From positions 5,788,986 through 5,852,985 of the forward strand of contig JACTAT010000060.1 of NCBI GenBank assembly GCA_014526335.1: a stretch of DNA of 64,000 nucleotides. Direction: 5' to 3'. The DNA comes from Chrysaora quinquecirrha. Lineage: Eukaryota; Cnidaria; Scyphozoa; Semaeostomeae; Pelagiidae. The notes below the pieces were generated by a model. That model was not told the DNA's origin and did not search any database. It saw nothing but the letters and a program-made list of their open reading frames with translations. Position numbers and translations under genes: made by a program. Of this stretch, positions 36,558 to 47,085 are shown one piece after another (within the stretch, counting starts at the first letter, position 1; each line of letters opens with the position of its first letter).

Positions 36558-39500
36558 GCACTCAATGGTTACTTAAATCAAGCAAAGCGGCTCGCATCTT
36601 TGCCAAACAGTATTTTATTCATTTAGTCTGCCCCCCCATCCACCCCACGACACACTTCCATAAAGAACAAGAATACTCAACTCTATTTCAGAAAGTCCAC
36701 ACAATTTTCTAGCATATGACGAGGCCACGAGGGAAATTCACTCCTTGAAAAACGCGTACAACTTCGAATTCCTGTTGTTGTCATGCAAAATCCCTCCGAA
36801 ATCTAGTTTTAATAGAAATCTCGTATGCTTTTTCAACAGTGAAATGCTCGGGAAATGCCCCTCAGAAATGACCCTCGGTTTAGAAATTCAAGGGCCGAAC
36901 AACAACAACCACCGGCTCGGATTGTTGTTCTTACACGAATCTCCTGTACCCTTTGAAGCCGAATATCATTATGTAACATTGCAGAAAATATAGTCACGGG
37001 CAAAATTAGAACTTAAATGTACGGACTCTTTGAACAAGAAACTGAATGAGCCATTAAGTAAATCTGATTTAACTTAATGTGATCATTATTGTTAATAAAT
37101 GTATCATTTAGGTAATTAAAATGAAAAGCCATTAAAGTGAAGCTTCTGGGATTACTGATTGCTTTCTTCATAACGCATGCCGAAATACCAGTAGGCAGTA
37201 CCGAGAAAAGGCATTACATTTGAATATTCATGACTATGATTCATGGTTGGTTTATTGGCAAAGGAATGCTTCCTGAATACTGGCTGTCTTTGCCAAATTC
37301 GATACACAGAATTCACATAAATGGCAATTCTGGTATACGCTTGGCACACCGAAAGAAATTTATCATTAAACTGCATTACATGTGTCGGCACTTGACTCTA
37401 GTTTAGTTTAGTCTAGTTCAGCCCACGCAAGGTCATGTCCTTCCAGCAACTTCCACAGATTTAAGGTCATAGGTTATAGGTTACAGAGAATTTGAGAATA
37501 ACGAAAAGCCCAAGTCTGATTTAGGCATAAGCCATTACATCCTGACAAACCTAAATGCCCTTTGCCCTAAGACAATAAAACGCCCCTATACAATGTACCA
37601 TGATGCTTTGCCGGCGATCGAAAAAATCAGTAATAAACAACATGACGTTGCAAACAATCTCAGAAACCAGTTGCAACCAGACAGAAATAAAGTGGAATCT
37701 ATGTTTACGGACGTCCGAACAAGGGACAAATATTTTCGTCCCAAACGCCATTTCATTGTAAAAATAAACAGTGGATACCTCTCTTATAACGGAATGCAAC
37801 GTTGTTGGTCAGACAGGTGTCCGGTTTTATGGAAGCGCCGCTTAATGCGTTACTTAAGGAAAGCACATTATTTTTGGATAACGAATTGAAACAATGGGAA
37901 GCTCTTCGTGATATCCCATAGCAAAGCCTGAGTGAATTCAGCCAGGCAGAGATAGAGGCTATAGATATTGAAAAGTCTGTGAAAGTCTATAAATAAATTC
38001 AAATGGATGATATAAATGGATGGAGAAAGAGGATTGATTCATGGTCCCTTGAAGCAAAGCCCATATATATTTAAAATAAGAGCTATGTTTTATATTTCAT
38101 GTTTGAATATAACAAGAATAGGCCTATATCATTGCAAAATGATAATTTATGTTAGCTGCAATTTGACCTCGTTGGCCATGGCAGTCTCTATAATCTTGGA
38201 CAATATATATTGGAACTGCCTAAATAGTTTTGCTATTACAGTATCTAGGGTTTACCCCTTCTCCCTCTTTTGGGGGTGAAGGGGGAAGCTTTGGAGCTGT
38301 TTGAGTAAAAAAAGATGCAATAGGCCGTATTCCTTGGAAAGAGGACTTGTTCGAAATATTTTGTCCAAGATTGTAGATTGCTGGTACAAGCAAAACGCAT
38401 TTTGGTTCTGAAGAGAAAAACATCAGGGCTGTTTGCCAAAAACAACAATGCCATGATATCCGGCAAAAGGATACAAATATTGCTATTGTTATTTAGGTAT
38501 TGCTAATATTGCATGTGCTTTTTATGGAGAAGAATGGCCAAAATAAGAGATATGACGTAATGCTATCACGTGACTTGGTGATTGCGATCAACAGGGCTCT
38601 ATTATACTAGGCCTCTAGCACAAATTCGTTTAGCTTCCTTCCTTATCCTGTTTTTTCAATAAGTTACTGCTCAATAAGCAACTAGGACTGGACTGACCTG
38701 AACATTAAGCAAATCAAGGGCTCAATTCCTAGTAAGCAACAAAGGCCAAACAGCTGGCTGCAGCTACGCTGCCTTGTCGTTAAGATATTGTTTTCTCTTG
38801 TCTTACATGTTGAAGGTCTTCAGTTAACGTGTTTCCACTTTCTGTCTCCCAAACGTTCTGTGTTGTAGGCCTAACTAACAGTTAATGATGTTGACCCGCG
38901 AGGTCAGGAGGGTGTTAGGAACAAAATTTTAAGTATTACTTTCAAGAAACTTTGAAGACGGAAATGTCCAAAATTATGAGCAACTTTGGGAGCTGAACAA
39001 AAGTCCAGTTGCTTATTGAAAAAATGGTGTTTTATTACTGAATCCCAGGAAAACCCATCTTTAGTGTTTTCAAAGAGATCTCCAGAAGCCTGAGCTAAGC
39101 CACGTCTAGCCACGTCCGAAACGGGTCTTTGAACTGAATACGGAGGTCTTTTGCATTGCGCAAGTTTTGAGACCACGTGAGTTTCAACTGTGTGGTGGAG
39201 CCTCATTACAGCAGAGGATTTTGTTAGGAATTCGGGCAAGTCCCACAAAGGCATACCAAAGATTTCATAGGAAAAGTCATTGCTAATATTAGCACGTGCC
39301 ACGGCATGAAAAAGGCATTCATCGGGTTATATTGCAAAAATTTCTCCAAAATGTTTTAAAATTTTTCTGAGAACAACCTTCAGAAGAAGCACTAGGCTGA
39401 AATTTGAGGTAAAACTTTTTGGTATCTCCGAAACTATTTAAGATACGCACAAGCAAAGTTCACCAGCTTAAAGCCTTGCCCGGAAACGCATTTTAAACAT

Positions 39501-39566
39501 GTTTTTGAGAAGGGTGGGGTTGTGAAGTTGCTGGAAAATTGTTTCAAAATAAGAAACAGGCAGATA
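36558..39566. other. Unique part of duplicated locus, no gene seen (copy X)
   Basis: About 3 kb, collinear with 48894-52200 in Y. Several 70-130-codon frames (for example 37593-37889, and 38904-39302 minus) exist, but none has a recognisable domain. Their limits change between the copies where small indels occur, as at 38904-39302 versus 51364-51600. This argues against coding function. No RNA gene was found. Confidence 0.45.
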
Positions 39567-39968
39567 CACGCTTTTTTTTATAAGGAACCACTTTATAAGG
39601 AACCTACATGTAGAAGGTCCGAAAATTTAAAGAACTTATACTACTAAAGAGAAAATCATTAAGGAACTTTTGAATGTTGAATACTTTTATCACTGCAAAT
39701 AATCAAGAATTAGAAAGCCGGTTCCATTCATTTGCAGTCGAAAACCACATAAATTGTACGTTAAGCATGTATCCAATGTTTCTTTGAGAAGTCTCGAGCT
39801 TTACTCACATGCAAATGTCTCTCTTTTATTGTTAAGACCACTGTATGTGCACTTAAAATTAAGGAACTATTAAGGAACTTTTTGAACTACAATTGCCTCA
39901 AAAGAGGCCCAAAAATAAGGAACTTTAAGAACTAGGCCTTGAGGTAGGTTCCTTATAAAAAAAGCGTG
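39567..39968 (+). mobile_element. MITE family 1 (TA target), copy X
   Basis: Terminal inverted repeats CACGCTTTTTTTTATAAGGA and its complement are flanked by TA on each side (39565-39566 and 39969-39970). The interior carries many AAGGAAC direct repeats near both ends, a layout that suggests multiple transposase binding sites. It has no coding capacity. The same element lies at 52631-53035 in Y and, older and inverted, at 7191-7592. Confidence 0.88.
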
Positions 39969-39973
39969 TACTA

Positions 39974-40355
39974 CGCGTTTTTTATATAAGAACACTGAAA
40001 TTGAAGAAAGCCATGCAACGTTCTTAATTTTTCCGATTTGAAGGCTCAAAATCTTCTTAACATGTTCTTAATTTTCTTGCTTTTTAAAAAGCTGTTGTTC
40101 TTCAAATTAGATTGTTCTTCAAAATAAAAGGTAATTGCTACGAAAAGGGATGCACATATAAAAATGTCACATATATTCACATTGATTGATAGTTCACCTG
40201 TTTTGTAGAGTTGAGAACAGGACAGCGCCACTAAAAAAAGGAAATTCTGATTTGTTTCTAGCTTCACAAAGCCTTGCATTGTTCTTAGCATGTTCTTAAC
40301 TTTTCAGCCTCTGAAGCCTTATGTTCTTATATACTTTGATCTTATAAAAAACGTG
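39974..40355 (+). mobile_element. MITE family 2 (TA target), copy X
   Basis: The ends read CGCGTTTTTTATATAAGAAC and its near complement, flanked by TA (39972-39973 and 40356-40357). Internal GTTCTTAA motifs are repeated many times. It lies five bases from the family 1 element in X, but 0.8 kb from it in Y, where it is 53862-54230. Confidence 0.85.
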
Positions 40356-40357
40356 TA

Positions 40358-41300
40358 GCGGAGCTTGGCAGGCAAAGACAAAACTTGTCTGCAAAAGGCA
40401 TTTCGCTTCAGAAGCATCAGGTTTAAGTCTTCATGCGGTATGTAGCATAGCGACCAGCAGATGGTATGGGGTAGAGGCTGTTATACAGTAGTTCAGGAGA
40501 GCCTATTTTAGCGAGCATGTTTTGCATCGTTTTTAAGGCTGACTCTATGTTATAACTTCAGAACTTAGCTGTTGAAGAGGACACATATTTGAATACTCAC
40601 AGAATGCTGCCTCACAGAATACTCATAGAACTGAATAAAATACACACTGTTACACACACAACACGACAGAATATGCTAAAACTAACGGCACGAGGAACGT
40701 TACCTTTACCCCAAACAAACAGCATCTTCCAATTAAAACGATCAAAAAGTACGTACCTTAAATTTAAATCAGATTCTTCAGGGAAGCGAAGAATTTCTCT
40801 GGACTTCTCCAGACTTTGCAGACAACAATGCGTATAGGATTTTCAATGACAGTTTCCCAACTTGTCATTAGGGATTGTCTGCAGGAAGGGTACAAAATAT
40901 TGTTATTTCAAAGATCGAAATCTGGTCTTTATCTGTTCATAATTACTTAAATTTCCACCCCTTTGTCCACACCTGCATTGCCGAAATTCGCGAAAATGTT
41001 CAAGGTTTTTCTTGAAAAAGATCAACTCAATCCAGACAAATGTAGTTTTGTAAATAATGATGATTTATATCTATCAAATCTAATTTTAAATTGTATTAAG
41101 ATTTTTGCGATATTTCCCCTGATTTTATCAGTTTGATCAGGTTTGATTGATCCTACCCTTTGTTTCAGATTGAAATGACATCATCCTGCTTGGTTTTGCG
41201 TTACTAGACAGGTCCTGGGCAGGTCAATGGTCTCTATGATGATCACAAAAGTGGGACATAAGTAACCATACAGTATATGCTGGTCATAATGGGGCATTTC
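40358..41300. other. Unique part of duplicated locus (copy X)
   Basis: Matches 54454-55394 of Y. The 82-codon frame at 40589-40837 becomes 120 codons in Y (54682-55044) because of a one-base difference. It has no domain and I do not call it a gene. Confidence 0.45.
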
Positions 41301-41653
41301 CACGTTTTTTTATAAGAACACTGAAATTGAAGAAAACCATGCAATATTTTTAATTTTTCCGATTAGAAGGCTCAAAATGCTCTTAAAATGTTCTTAATTT
41401 TCTTGCTTTTTAAAAAGCTGTTGTTTTCCAAATTAGGTGATAGTTGCTACGAAAAGGGACGCACATGTAAACATTTCACATATAGTCACAATGATTGATA
41501 GTTCACCTGTTTTCCAGAGTGGAGAACAGGACAGCCCCACAAGAAAGTGAATTCTAATTCGTTTCACAAAGCCTTGTAATGTTCTTAGCATGTTCTAACT
41601 TTTCAGCCTCTGAAGCCTTATGTTCTTATATACTTTTTTCTTATCAAAAAACG
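41301..41653 (+). mobile_element. MITE family 2, second copy, diverged (X)
   Basis: Same layout as 39974-40355, from CACGTTTTTTTATAAGAACA to TTCTTATCAAAAAACGT, with substitutions and a shortened interior. A clean TA is missing on the left, so this is an older insertion. Its counterpart in Y is 55395-55744. Confidence 0.8.
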
Positions 41654-41851
41654 TATATCCGCTGATATTAGCCACACATTGGTCTGGAATGGGTGGAATT
41701 ATTTTTTCAGAGCACTGTGGCTTGTCAATATCAAGATGGTTTAATGGTCGGACTCAGACTCTGATTTGTTGCTATAAGTGATTGTGCAAAAACAACAACA
41801 ACAACAACAACAAGCGAAATGGTTGGACAATGAGTCGGACTTTTGCAGTGA

Positions 41852-41900
41852 GCCTAGGCCATTGAACTAAAAATATTATTTTAAGTTCAATGGCCTAGGC
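41852..41900. repeat. 17-bp-arm hairpin (copy X)
   Basis: GCCTAGGCCATTGAACT is repeated inverted after a short A/T loop. The same arms occur at 55943-55993 in Y with a loop that differs in sequence and length. It could be a tiny foldback element or the ends of a decayed MITE. Confidence 0.75.
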
Positions 41901-42658
41901 ACCCTATACCTTTCATAAACAAATATCTAAAGTCGTGTTTCTTCAAGACCAATTTCTTCCAGGGGGCTCACTCTTCTAAATGGCGAACGAGATTTTCGTT
42001 AAAACAAAGGGATTTTCAGGGGATTTGCGCGAAAACAATTAGTTGTAAGCAAGGGTGTACGAGATTTCCAAGGAGTGAATCGCCGATCGAGTTCTTCTGC
42101 ATTTCAACAATTTTGACCCAGATCCCCACTCGTATTTCTTAAAAGGCAAGGTAATCAAAACGAGGCAAAGATTAGAATGAGGCTTAGCTTTTTTGAAGAG
42201 GAAACAGCAATCAGCAAAGGAGTAAACAGCATTTAAAAGCCGCCCAACAAAACACCAGACATTTGTTGCAAAGCCTATTCAAGTTTATACTTCAAAATGA
42301 TTCAAAATGTTCTTTGCAAATTGAGGTTTTATCTTTGTGTCTATCTATCAATAATGACTTGTCGCTTGGTAGCTACGTCGTCATATCTACATACAACAAG
42401 ATACAGCAGTATTAATTAGCAAGTAAAGCTAAAAAACATAGCTAACAGTAACACAAGAATAGATTTGATTAAACTAACAAGAGGGTAAACTTAAAGAAAT
42501 TATATAAAAAATTAAATATGCCCCTGTTCCCTTGAGAAAATCCTCTTGTTCCCTGGAGCTTTGTTGGCATATTTTTCAGATTGATAGTCAAGCAGATTGA
42601 TGAGGATTTTACCTGATCCCTACAGTATTGACGGTATGATGTCATAAAACGATTGAGA

Positions 42659-42681
42659 TGACGTCAAAAAGTGTGACGTCA
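42659..42681. promoter_or_regulatory. Two CRE-like palindromes TGACGTCA (copy X)
   Basis: TGACGTCA occurs at 42659-42666 and again at 42674-42681, starts 15 bp apart. This is the consensus CREB/ATF/bZIP site. It is conserved in Y (58426-58448). There is no gene attached that I can identify, so function is inference. Confidence 0.3.
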
Positions 42682-42696
42682 TTAGATGATTTGAGA

Positions 42697-42726
42697 CAGG
42701 GAGCTTATAGTTCTATAAGCTCCCTG
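42697..42726. mobile_element. 30-bp palindromic insertion with 8-bp target duplication
   Basis: A perfect hairpin: arms CAGGGAGCTTATAG and its complement with a TT loop. ATTTGAGA flanks it directly on both sides (42689-42696 and 42727-42734). Copy Y has a single ATTTGAGA (58456-58463) and no insertion, so the event is polarised. The CAGGG start and 8-bp duplication are those of hAT transposons. It looks like two terminal repeats with nothing between them. Confidence 0.8.
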
Positions 42727-43137
42727 ATTTGAGATGTGAATTGGCTAGTGATAATTTATACTCGAAGTAGGTTCAGAACCTCGTAGAAACAGAACAGAAT
42801 ACAGAGGGTCAAGGAAAGTTAGGTGGGGCTGTTTTCTCGCGTCTAGCATTCTTTTCCTTTGCAGAGACAACAATATCATGATGATAGTATCTTATTACAA
42901 AGTCTCATCTACGACTGACATCATCAGTGTTCGCAGTTCGTGTGTTGAAGTGTGCTGAAGTACCATTTGACAAAGACGAATTATCGAGCACTTGAAAATG
43001 TACAGGGAATAGTTAGTCATCTTGCTAGTTTCGCAGTTTAATTAGTTAGTTGGTATTAATTAGCTTCACTTTACTTAGATTTAAGTTATAGTTTTACCAA
43101 CTTTAAAGAAAGAAAGAATAAAGGATACACTTTTTTT

Positions 43138-43243
43138 TTATAAGAATACCTTATTTTTTGCCGAGCCTCGATTATTCTTAAGCTTATTCGATTTTGAGCC
43201 TGAAAAATATTCTTAAATTATTCTTAATCATCAATGTTGTAAA
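43138..43243 (+). mobile_element. MITE family 3, 5' fragment (copy X)
   Basis: Starts CACTTTTTTTTTATAAGAAT after TA and matches the first part of 58897-59273, ending at a GTTGTAAA word where it joins CTAGGGAAAACC. Only one terminal repeat is present. Its position differs from that of the full element in Y. Confidence 0.75.
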
Positions 43244-43294
43244 CTAGGGAAAACCAGAAAAACATTTAACATTTTGGCATACAGTATGCCTTAC

Positions 43295-43472
43295 CTTTTT
43301 CGTACCCAATCATCAGCTCTGTTATATTTCCTGATGCCCCGATTCCAACCTCCATGCTGTGGAAATGCATTCCAACCTCCATTCTGTTCTGTTGGTAGTA
43401 GTTGGTCGCGACCAGCAATCTATTGTTAAAATCAAATTATCATCGAGCCATACTCCATTATCTTTTATTTTA
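43295..43472 (-). other. Candidate spliced exon, 178 bp, unknown gene (copy X)
   Basis: On the minus strand a T-rich tract ends in CGTTTCAG (acceptor), and 178 bases later comes GAAAAAG followed by GTAAGG (donor). Both are good splice signals. The exon lacks a frame open from end to end: one frame is open for about 48 codons and then stops, and another is open over the last 43 or so codons. It could therefore be a non-coding, frameshifted or falsely predicted exon. The same sequence is at 59289-59466 in Y. I recognise no protein family. Confidence 0.25.
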
Positions 43473-43502
43473 CTGAAACGAAAAAATAATTATTAAAAAA
43501 AT

Positions 43503-43861
43503 ACCATCAGTACAGTGGAGGGATACCATGAGTACGGTGGTGGATGTTCAGTACAGTGGAGGGATACCATCAGTACAGTGGAGGGATACCATCAGTACAG
43601 GGGTGGATGTTCAGTACAGTGGAGGGATACCATCAGTACAGGGGTGGATGTTCAGTACAGTGGAGGGATACCATCAGTACAGTGGTGGGCGTGCAACTCA
43701 TTAGAGAAATTGCAACAGTGTTGTATGAACGGGAAGTATATCTAAGCAGACAGTGATGCGTTTTACATCTGTAAAAAACAGCTCTAAACATACGCTTTTT
43801 TAATAGGAGAGTTTTCTGGGCTTCCATTTTTTGAAAAGTCGCGCTAATTAATACAACTAGT
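43503..43861 (-). mobile_element. FB2 element, left arm
   Basis: Exact reverse-complement counterpart, with minor indels, of 47894-48261. It has a minisatellite outer part (43503-43690) and a 170-bp non-repetitive inner part ending ACTAGT at 43861. The outer part is short compared with the right arm, so the left end is truncated. It abuts copy X at 43502, which in copy Y continues uninterrupted (about 59490). The point is therefore a rearrangement breakpoint. Confidence 0.75.
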
Positions 43862-44222
43862 GGTAGAGAGAACTGTGGGCCATGAGTAAAACATAACAAG
43901 GACGCAGGGGCGGATCCAGCCCTAAATCTGACTGGTGCTAAAAAAGAAAAGGGTGTGGCCGATGGGCGTGGTCAGTTGGTATAATGGGCGTGTCCGAGGG
44001 GCGTGGTATTAAAGTTGTTGATTTTTGTGAATGACTAAATAAACAAATCGTTTCCGAGGAAGAAAGAAGAACTCGAATGTTTATTGTTGGGAAGTCAATA
44101 GATAGCTATTACAGTTCGTCTTCCTGTACATGCAGAACGGAAAAAATTTAGGCTTGGCCTAATTCAAACAGAAGATTTTGCGTTATCAAAGTTCCCTCAG
44201 AACGCTGACACAGACAAGAACA

Positions 44223-46719
44223 GGCATACCGGAATTTGATGACCCAGGACGCAGGTGGGACCCGGGACGTGGGACTCAAGTGGGACGCGGGACCCGGGAC
44301 GGAAGTGGGACGCGGGACTCAAAACGGAAGTGGGACGTGGGACTCAGGTGGGACCCGGGACGCGGGACTCAGGTGGGACCCGGGACCAGGGACGGAAGTG
44401 GGACGTGGGACTCAGGTGGGACCCGGGACGCGGGACTCAGGTGGGACCTGGGACTCAGGTGGGACCCGGGACCTGGGACTCAGGTGGGACCCGGGACGCG
44501 GGACTCAGGTTGGACCCGGGACTTAGGTGGGACCCGGGATGCGGGACTCACGTGGGACGCGGGACTCAGGTGGGACCCGAGACCCGGGACTCAGGTGGGA
44601 CCTTGGACTCAGGTGGGACCCGGGACTCAGGTGGGACCCGGGATGCGGGACTCACGTGGGACGCGGGACTCAGGTGGGACCCGAGACCCGGGACTCAGGT
44701 GGGACCTTGGACTCAGGTGGGCCCTAGGACTCAGGTGGGACCCGGGACGTGGGACGCAGGACTCGGGTGGGACCCGGGACACGGGACTCAGGTGGGACCA
44801 GGGAAGCGGGACTCAGGTGGGACCTTGGACCTGGTAACGGAATGGGACCTGAGACCTGGGGAGCAAGTTGGTCCTGGGACCTAGGACGCAGTTGAGAACT
44901 TGGAACTGGGACGCATATTGGACCAGAAACCTAGGGCCAAGGACTCAGTTGGGACCTTAAACTCTGCGCAAGGATGGGGCCTGGGACAAGGTTTTGACCT
45001 GGAAAGTGGTTGCTTGCTGGACCATTAGTATGACGTTTGACTAGAGAAATTTGATCACTTGATAGAAAAACTGAATCAACATAATTAAATATCTATGAAA
45101 ATGCATTTCACAAAAATGTTTAAAAAGTTACAAAATGAAACCAAAGTTCATAACCGTTCATTGATTTTAGACTTAAATTCTACTCATAATGCCAACGAAC
45201 TAAGTGTAACAGAAAACGAGAAAAAACTCATGATTTTAGTAAACAAAATGCGTTAAGTAACCATTATTGCTCAATGTTCCTCTATTGTACAAATTTGGAG
45301 TCTGGAGATTTGAACCTACTAAGTTAGTCGCTGCGATGATTTGAATTCCAAACCGAAAAAATGATTATTGAAGTTGAAGAATGAAACCTTTTTCGTTGAA
45401 ATTAGACATGCTTCATCAACATTCCTTGAATAGCGGCTCCTAGAGAAAGGCAGTGCATACTTTATAGGGCATAAATCCTTACAGGTTGGGAATTTTCCTT
45501 TTTAACGATGTTCTAGTTAAGATAACAAAACAACAGAAGAAACAAACATGCGTAACGTTATAAAAATAAGAAATACAGTAATTTATACTTCGTAATTCAA
45601 ACGGTGTAGTCAAGATCTTCAATTCAAAAATTAAATTCCTATGCCACAATTTCGCAAAATCTTTTTGTGCTCAGGAAGCAAGAAAGGCTTCAGTTGCGGA
45701 GGAACAACAATCATTTGCGGAGAAAACATTTGATTGTTGTGCGCTATGCAAGCGCGATTAAAGTGATAATACAGTATGTGAAACAAACTCTTGCTTATTC
45801 TAATAAAATATAGAGAAAGGGCGCAGGCATTTATGACAATGTATGTTTATTATTGGGACGACATTTTCTCTTGAAGTTTTCTATCTTAAGACAATATCGC
45901 TGCAAACTTATATCGAAATGCAAATAGCTACCACACGTTTTTCGTGCAGACAGTTCTCTTCTTGTTTTGGTTCACAATTATCAATTTATAATCCACACGA
46001 ACTGATGTTTGCAATAAAGATTACAACATATCTAAGTTTCTTTGCTTTTTGTGATATGTTACCTTTCCTGTTATTTTAACAGGAGACATAACTTTCTCTA
46101 AGTCAGGTCATCTATACTTAGAGGCAGAAGGGGATTGAAATAACCGTTTGGGTAGATCTTAGTACTAGGTGCTACGATGCTGTAACGGCCAGATGCTGGA
46201 GCCATGTTTCTTCTGCCAAGTCTTCCAAAAAAGATAAAAACATCCAGTACTGAAGATTTTTTTAGCAAGCAACTAGCACCTGAGTCCCAGGTCCCACCTG
46301 AGTCCCGCTTCCCTGGTCTCACCTGAGTCCCAGGTCCCACCTGAGTCCCACGTCCCGGGTCCCACCTGAGTCACGGGTCCCGGGTCCCATCTGAGCCCCA
46401 GGTCCTACCTGAGTCCCACTTCCCGCGTCCCACTTGAGTCCCGGGTCCTGGGTCCCATCTGAGTCCCAGGTCCCACCCGAGTCCCGGGTCCCGGGTCCCA
46501 CCTGAGTCCCGCGTCCCAGGTCCCACCTGAGTCCCGCGTCCCACTTCCGTCCCGGGTCCCGGGTCCCACCTGAGTCCCGCGTCCCGGGTCCCACCTGAGT
46601 CCCACGTCCCACTTCCGTCTTGAGTCCCGCGTCCCACTTCCGTCCCGGGTCCCGCGTCCCACTTGAGTCCCACGTCCCGGGTCCCACCTGCGTCCCGGGT
46701 CATCAAATTCCGGTATGCC
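44223..46719. mobile_element. Foldback-type element FB1, copy Y, complete with 10-bp target duplication
   Basis: Starts GGCATACCGGAATTTGATGA and ends with the exact complement. GACAAGAACA flanks it perfectly on both sides (44213-44222 and 46720-46729). Left minisatellite arm 44223 to about 44900, AT-rich middle about 44900-46270, right arm about 46275-46719. The target duplication of 9-10 bp fits MULE-related foldback elements. Four or more GGG tracts per unit spaced by 4-8 nt on the G strand form G-quadruplex motifs, and the arms can also fold on each other. No transposase is encoded; the middle carries only anonymous short frames. Confidence 0.88.
46098..46205 (-). CDS. Small open frame in FB1 middle, copy Y (hypothetical)
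   Basis: Counterpart of 34774-34881: 35 codons, ATG at 46205, TAG at 46098, same predicted peptide start and end. Upstream the frame stays open into the repeat arm. I cannot assign a function, and the copies are too similar to show selection. Confidence 0.15.
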   Translation of the reverse strand: MAPASGRYSIVAPSTKIYPNGYFNPLLPLSIDDLT

Positions 46720-46876
46720 GACAAGAACATTCCCTGACATGATTAGAACTTTAAACGATTTTGACTCGACTTGTGTGAGACATTCACCATCATCAACTTC
46801 TACTGTTGTGTTGGTACAAATTCTCTTTTTTTCCCCAATGTCACTGAGAGAGCAGAGAATGACGTTGCATTTTCGA

Positions 46877-47085
46877 GTGACGTTGAGCACCAGTGAGCCC
46901 TGCATTTTGATTGGTTGATTTACCAGCACCAGTGGAAGTGACGTTGGGCACCAGTGCGCCCTGCATTTTGATTGGTTGATTTACCAGCACCAGTGGAAGT
47001 GACGTTGAGCACCAGTCAGCCCTGCATTTTGATTGGTTGATTTGCCTGAGCACCAGTGGAAGTGACGTTGAGCACCAGTGGAAGT
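46877..47085 (+). repeat. 61-bp minisatellite in the hAT element
   Basis: Units start GTGACGTTG at 46877, 46938, 46999 and 47062 (spacing 61, 61, 63). Each contains GAGCACCAGTG, and most contain TTTTGATTGGTTGATTT. The GCACCAGT word also occurs in both subterminal parts of the same hAT element (about 43931-43940 inverted, and 47451-47480). Confidence 0.9.

Larger units (their letters stand above)
41654..43137. other. Unique part of duplicated locus with small hairpins (copy X)
   Basis: Matches parts of 55745-58896 in Y, which has about 1.5 kb more. It contains an (AAC)n run near 41790-41812 and the hairpins and CRE-like sites listed separately. No gene is recognisable. Confidence 0.45.
32965..43502 (+). 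repeat. Segmental duplication, copy X (10.5 kb)
   Basis: Collinear with Y (44223-59490) in direct orientation, from the FB1 tip to a breakpoint at 43502. Aligned parts look nearly identical by eye; for example the open frames at 37551-37799 and 49896-50144 translate identically. X lacks several blocks present in Y: hAT right part, 48715-48893, about 52199-52629, 53036-53860, 54237-54453, about 56460-56770 and about 56938-58170. It has two small insertions of its own. It could be a true duplication or the second haplotype. Confidence 0.9.

Noticed and set aside
36182..36712. Frames of 100-176 codons in the CTCCACTGTACT minisatellite, both strands
   Set aside because: The 63-bp higher-order unit is divisible by three, so both strands stay open. 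No start, splice or domain evidence.
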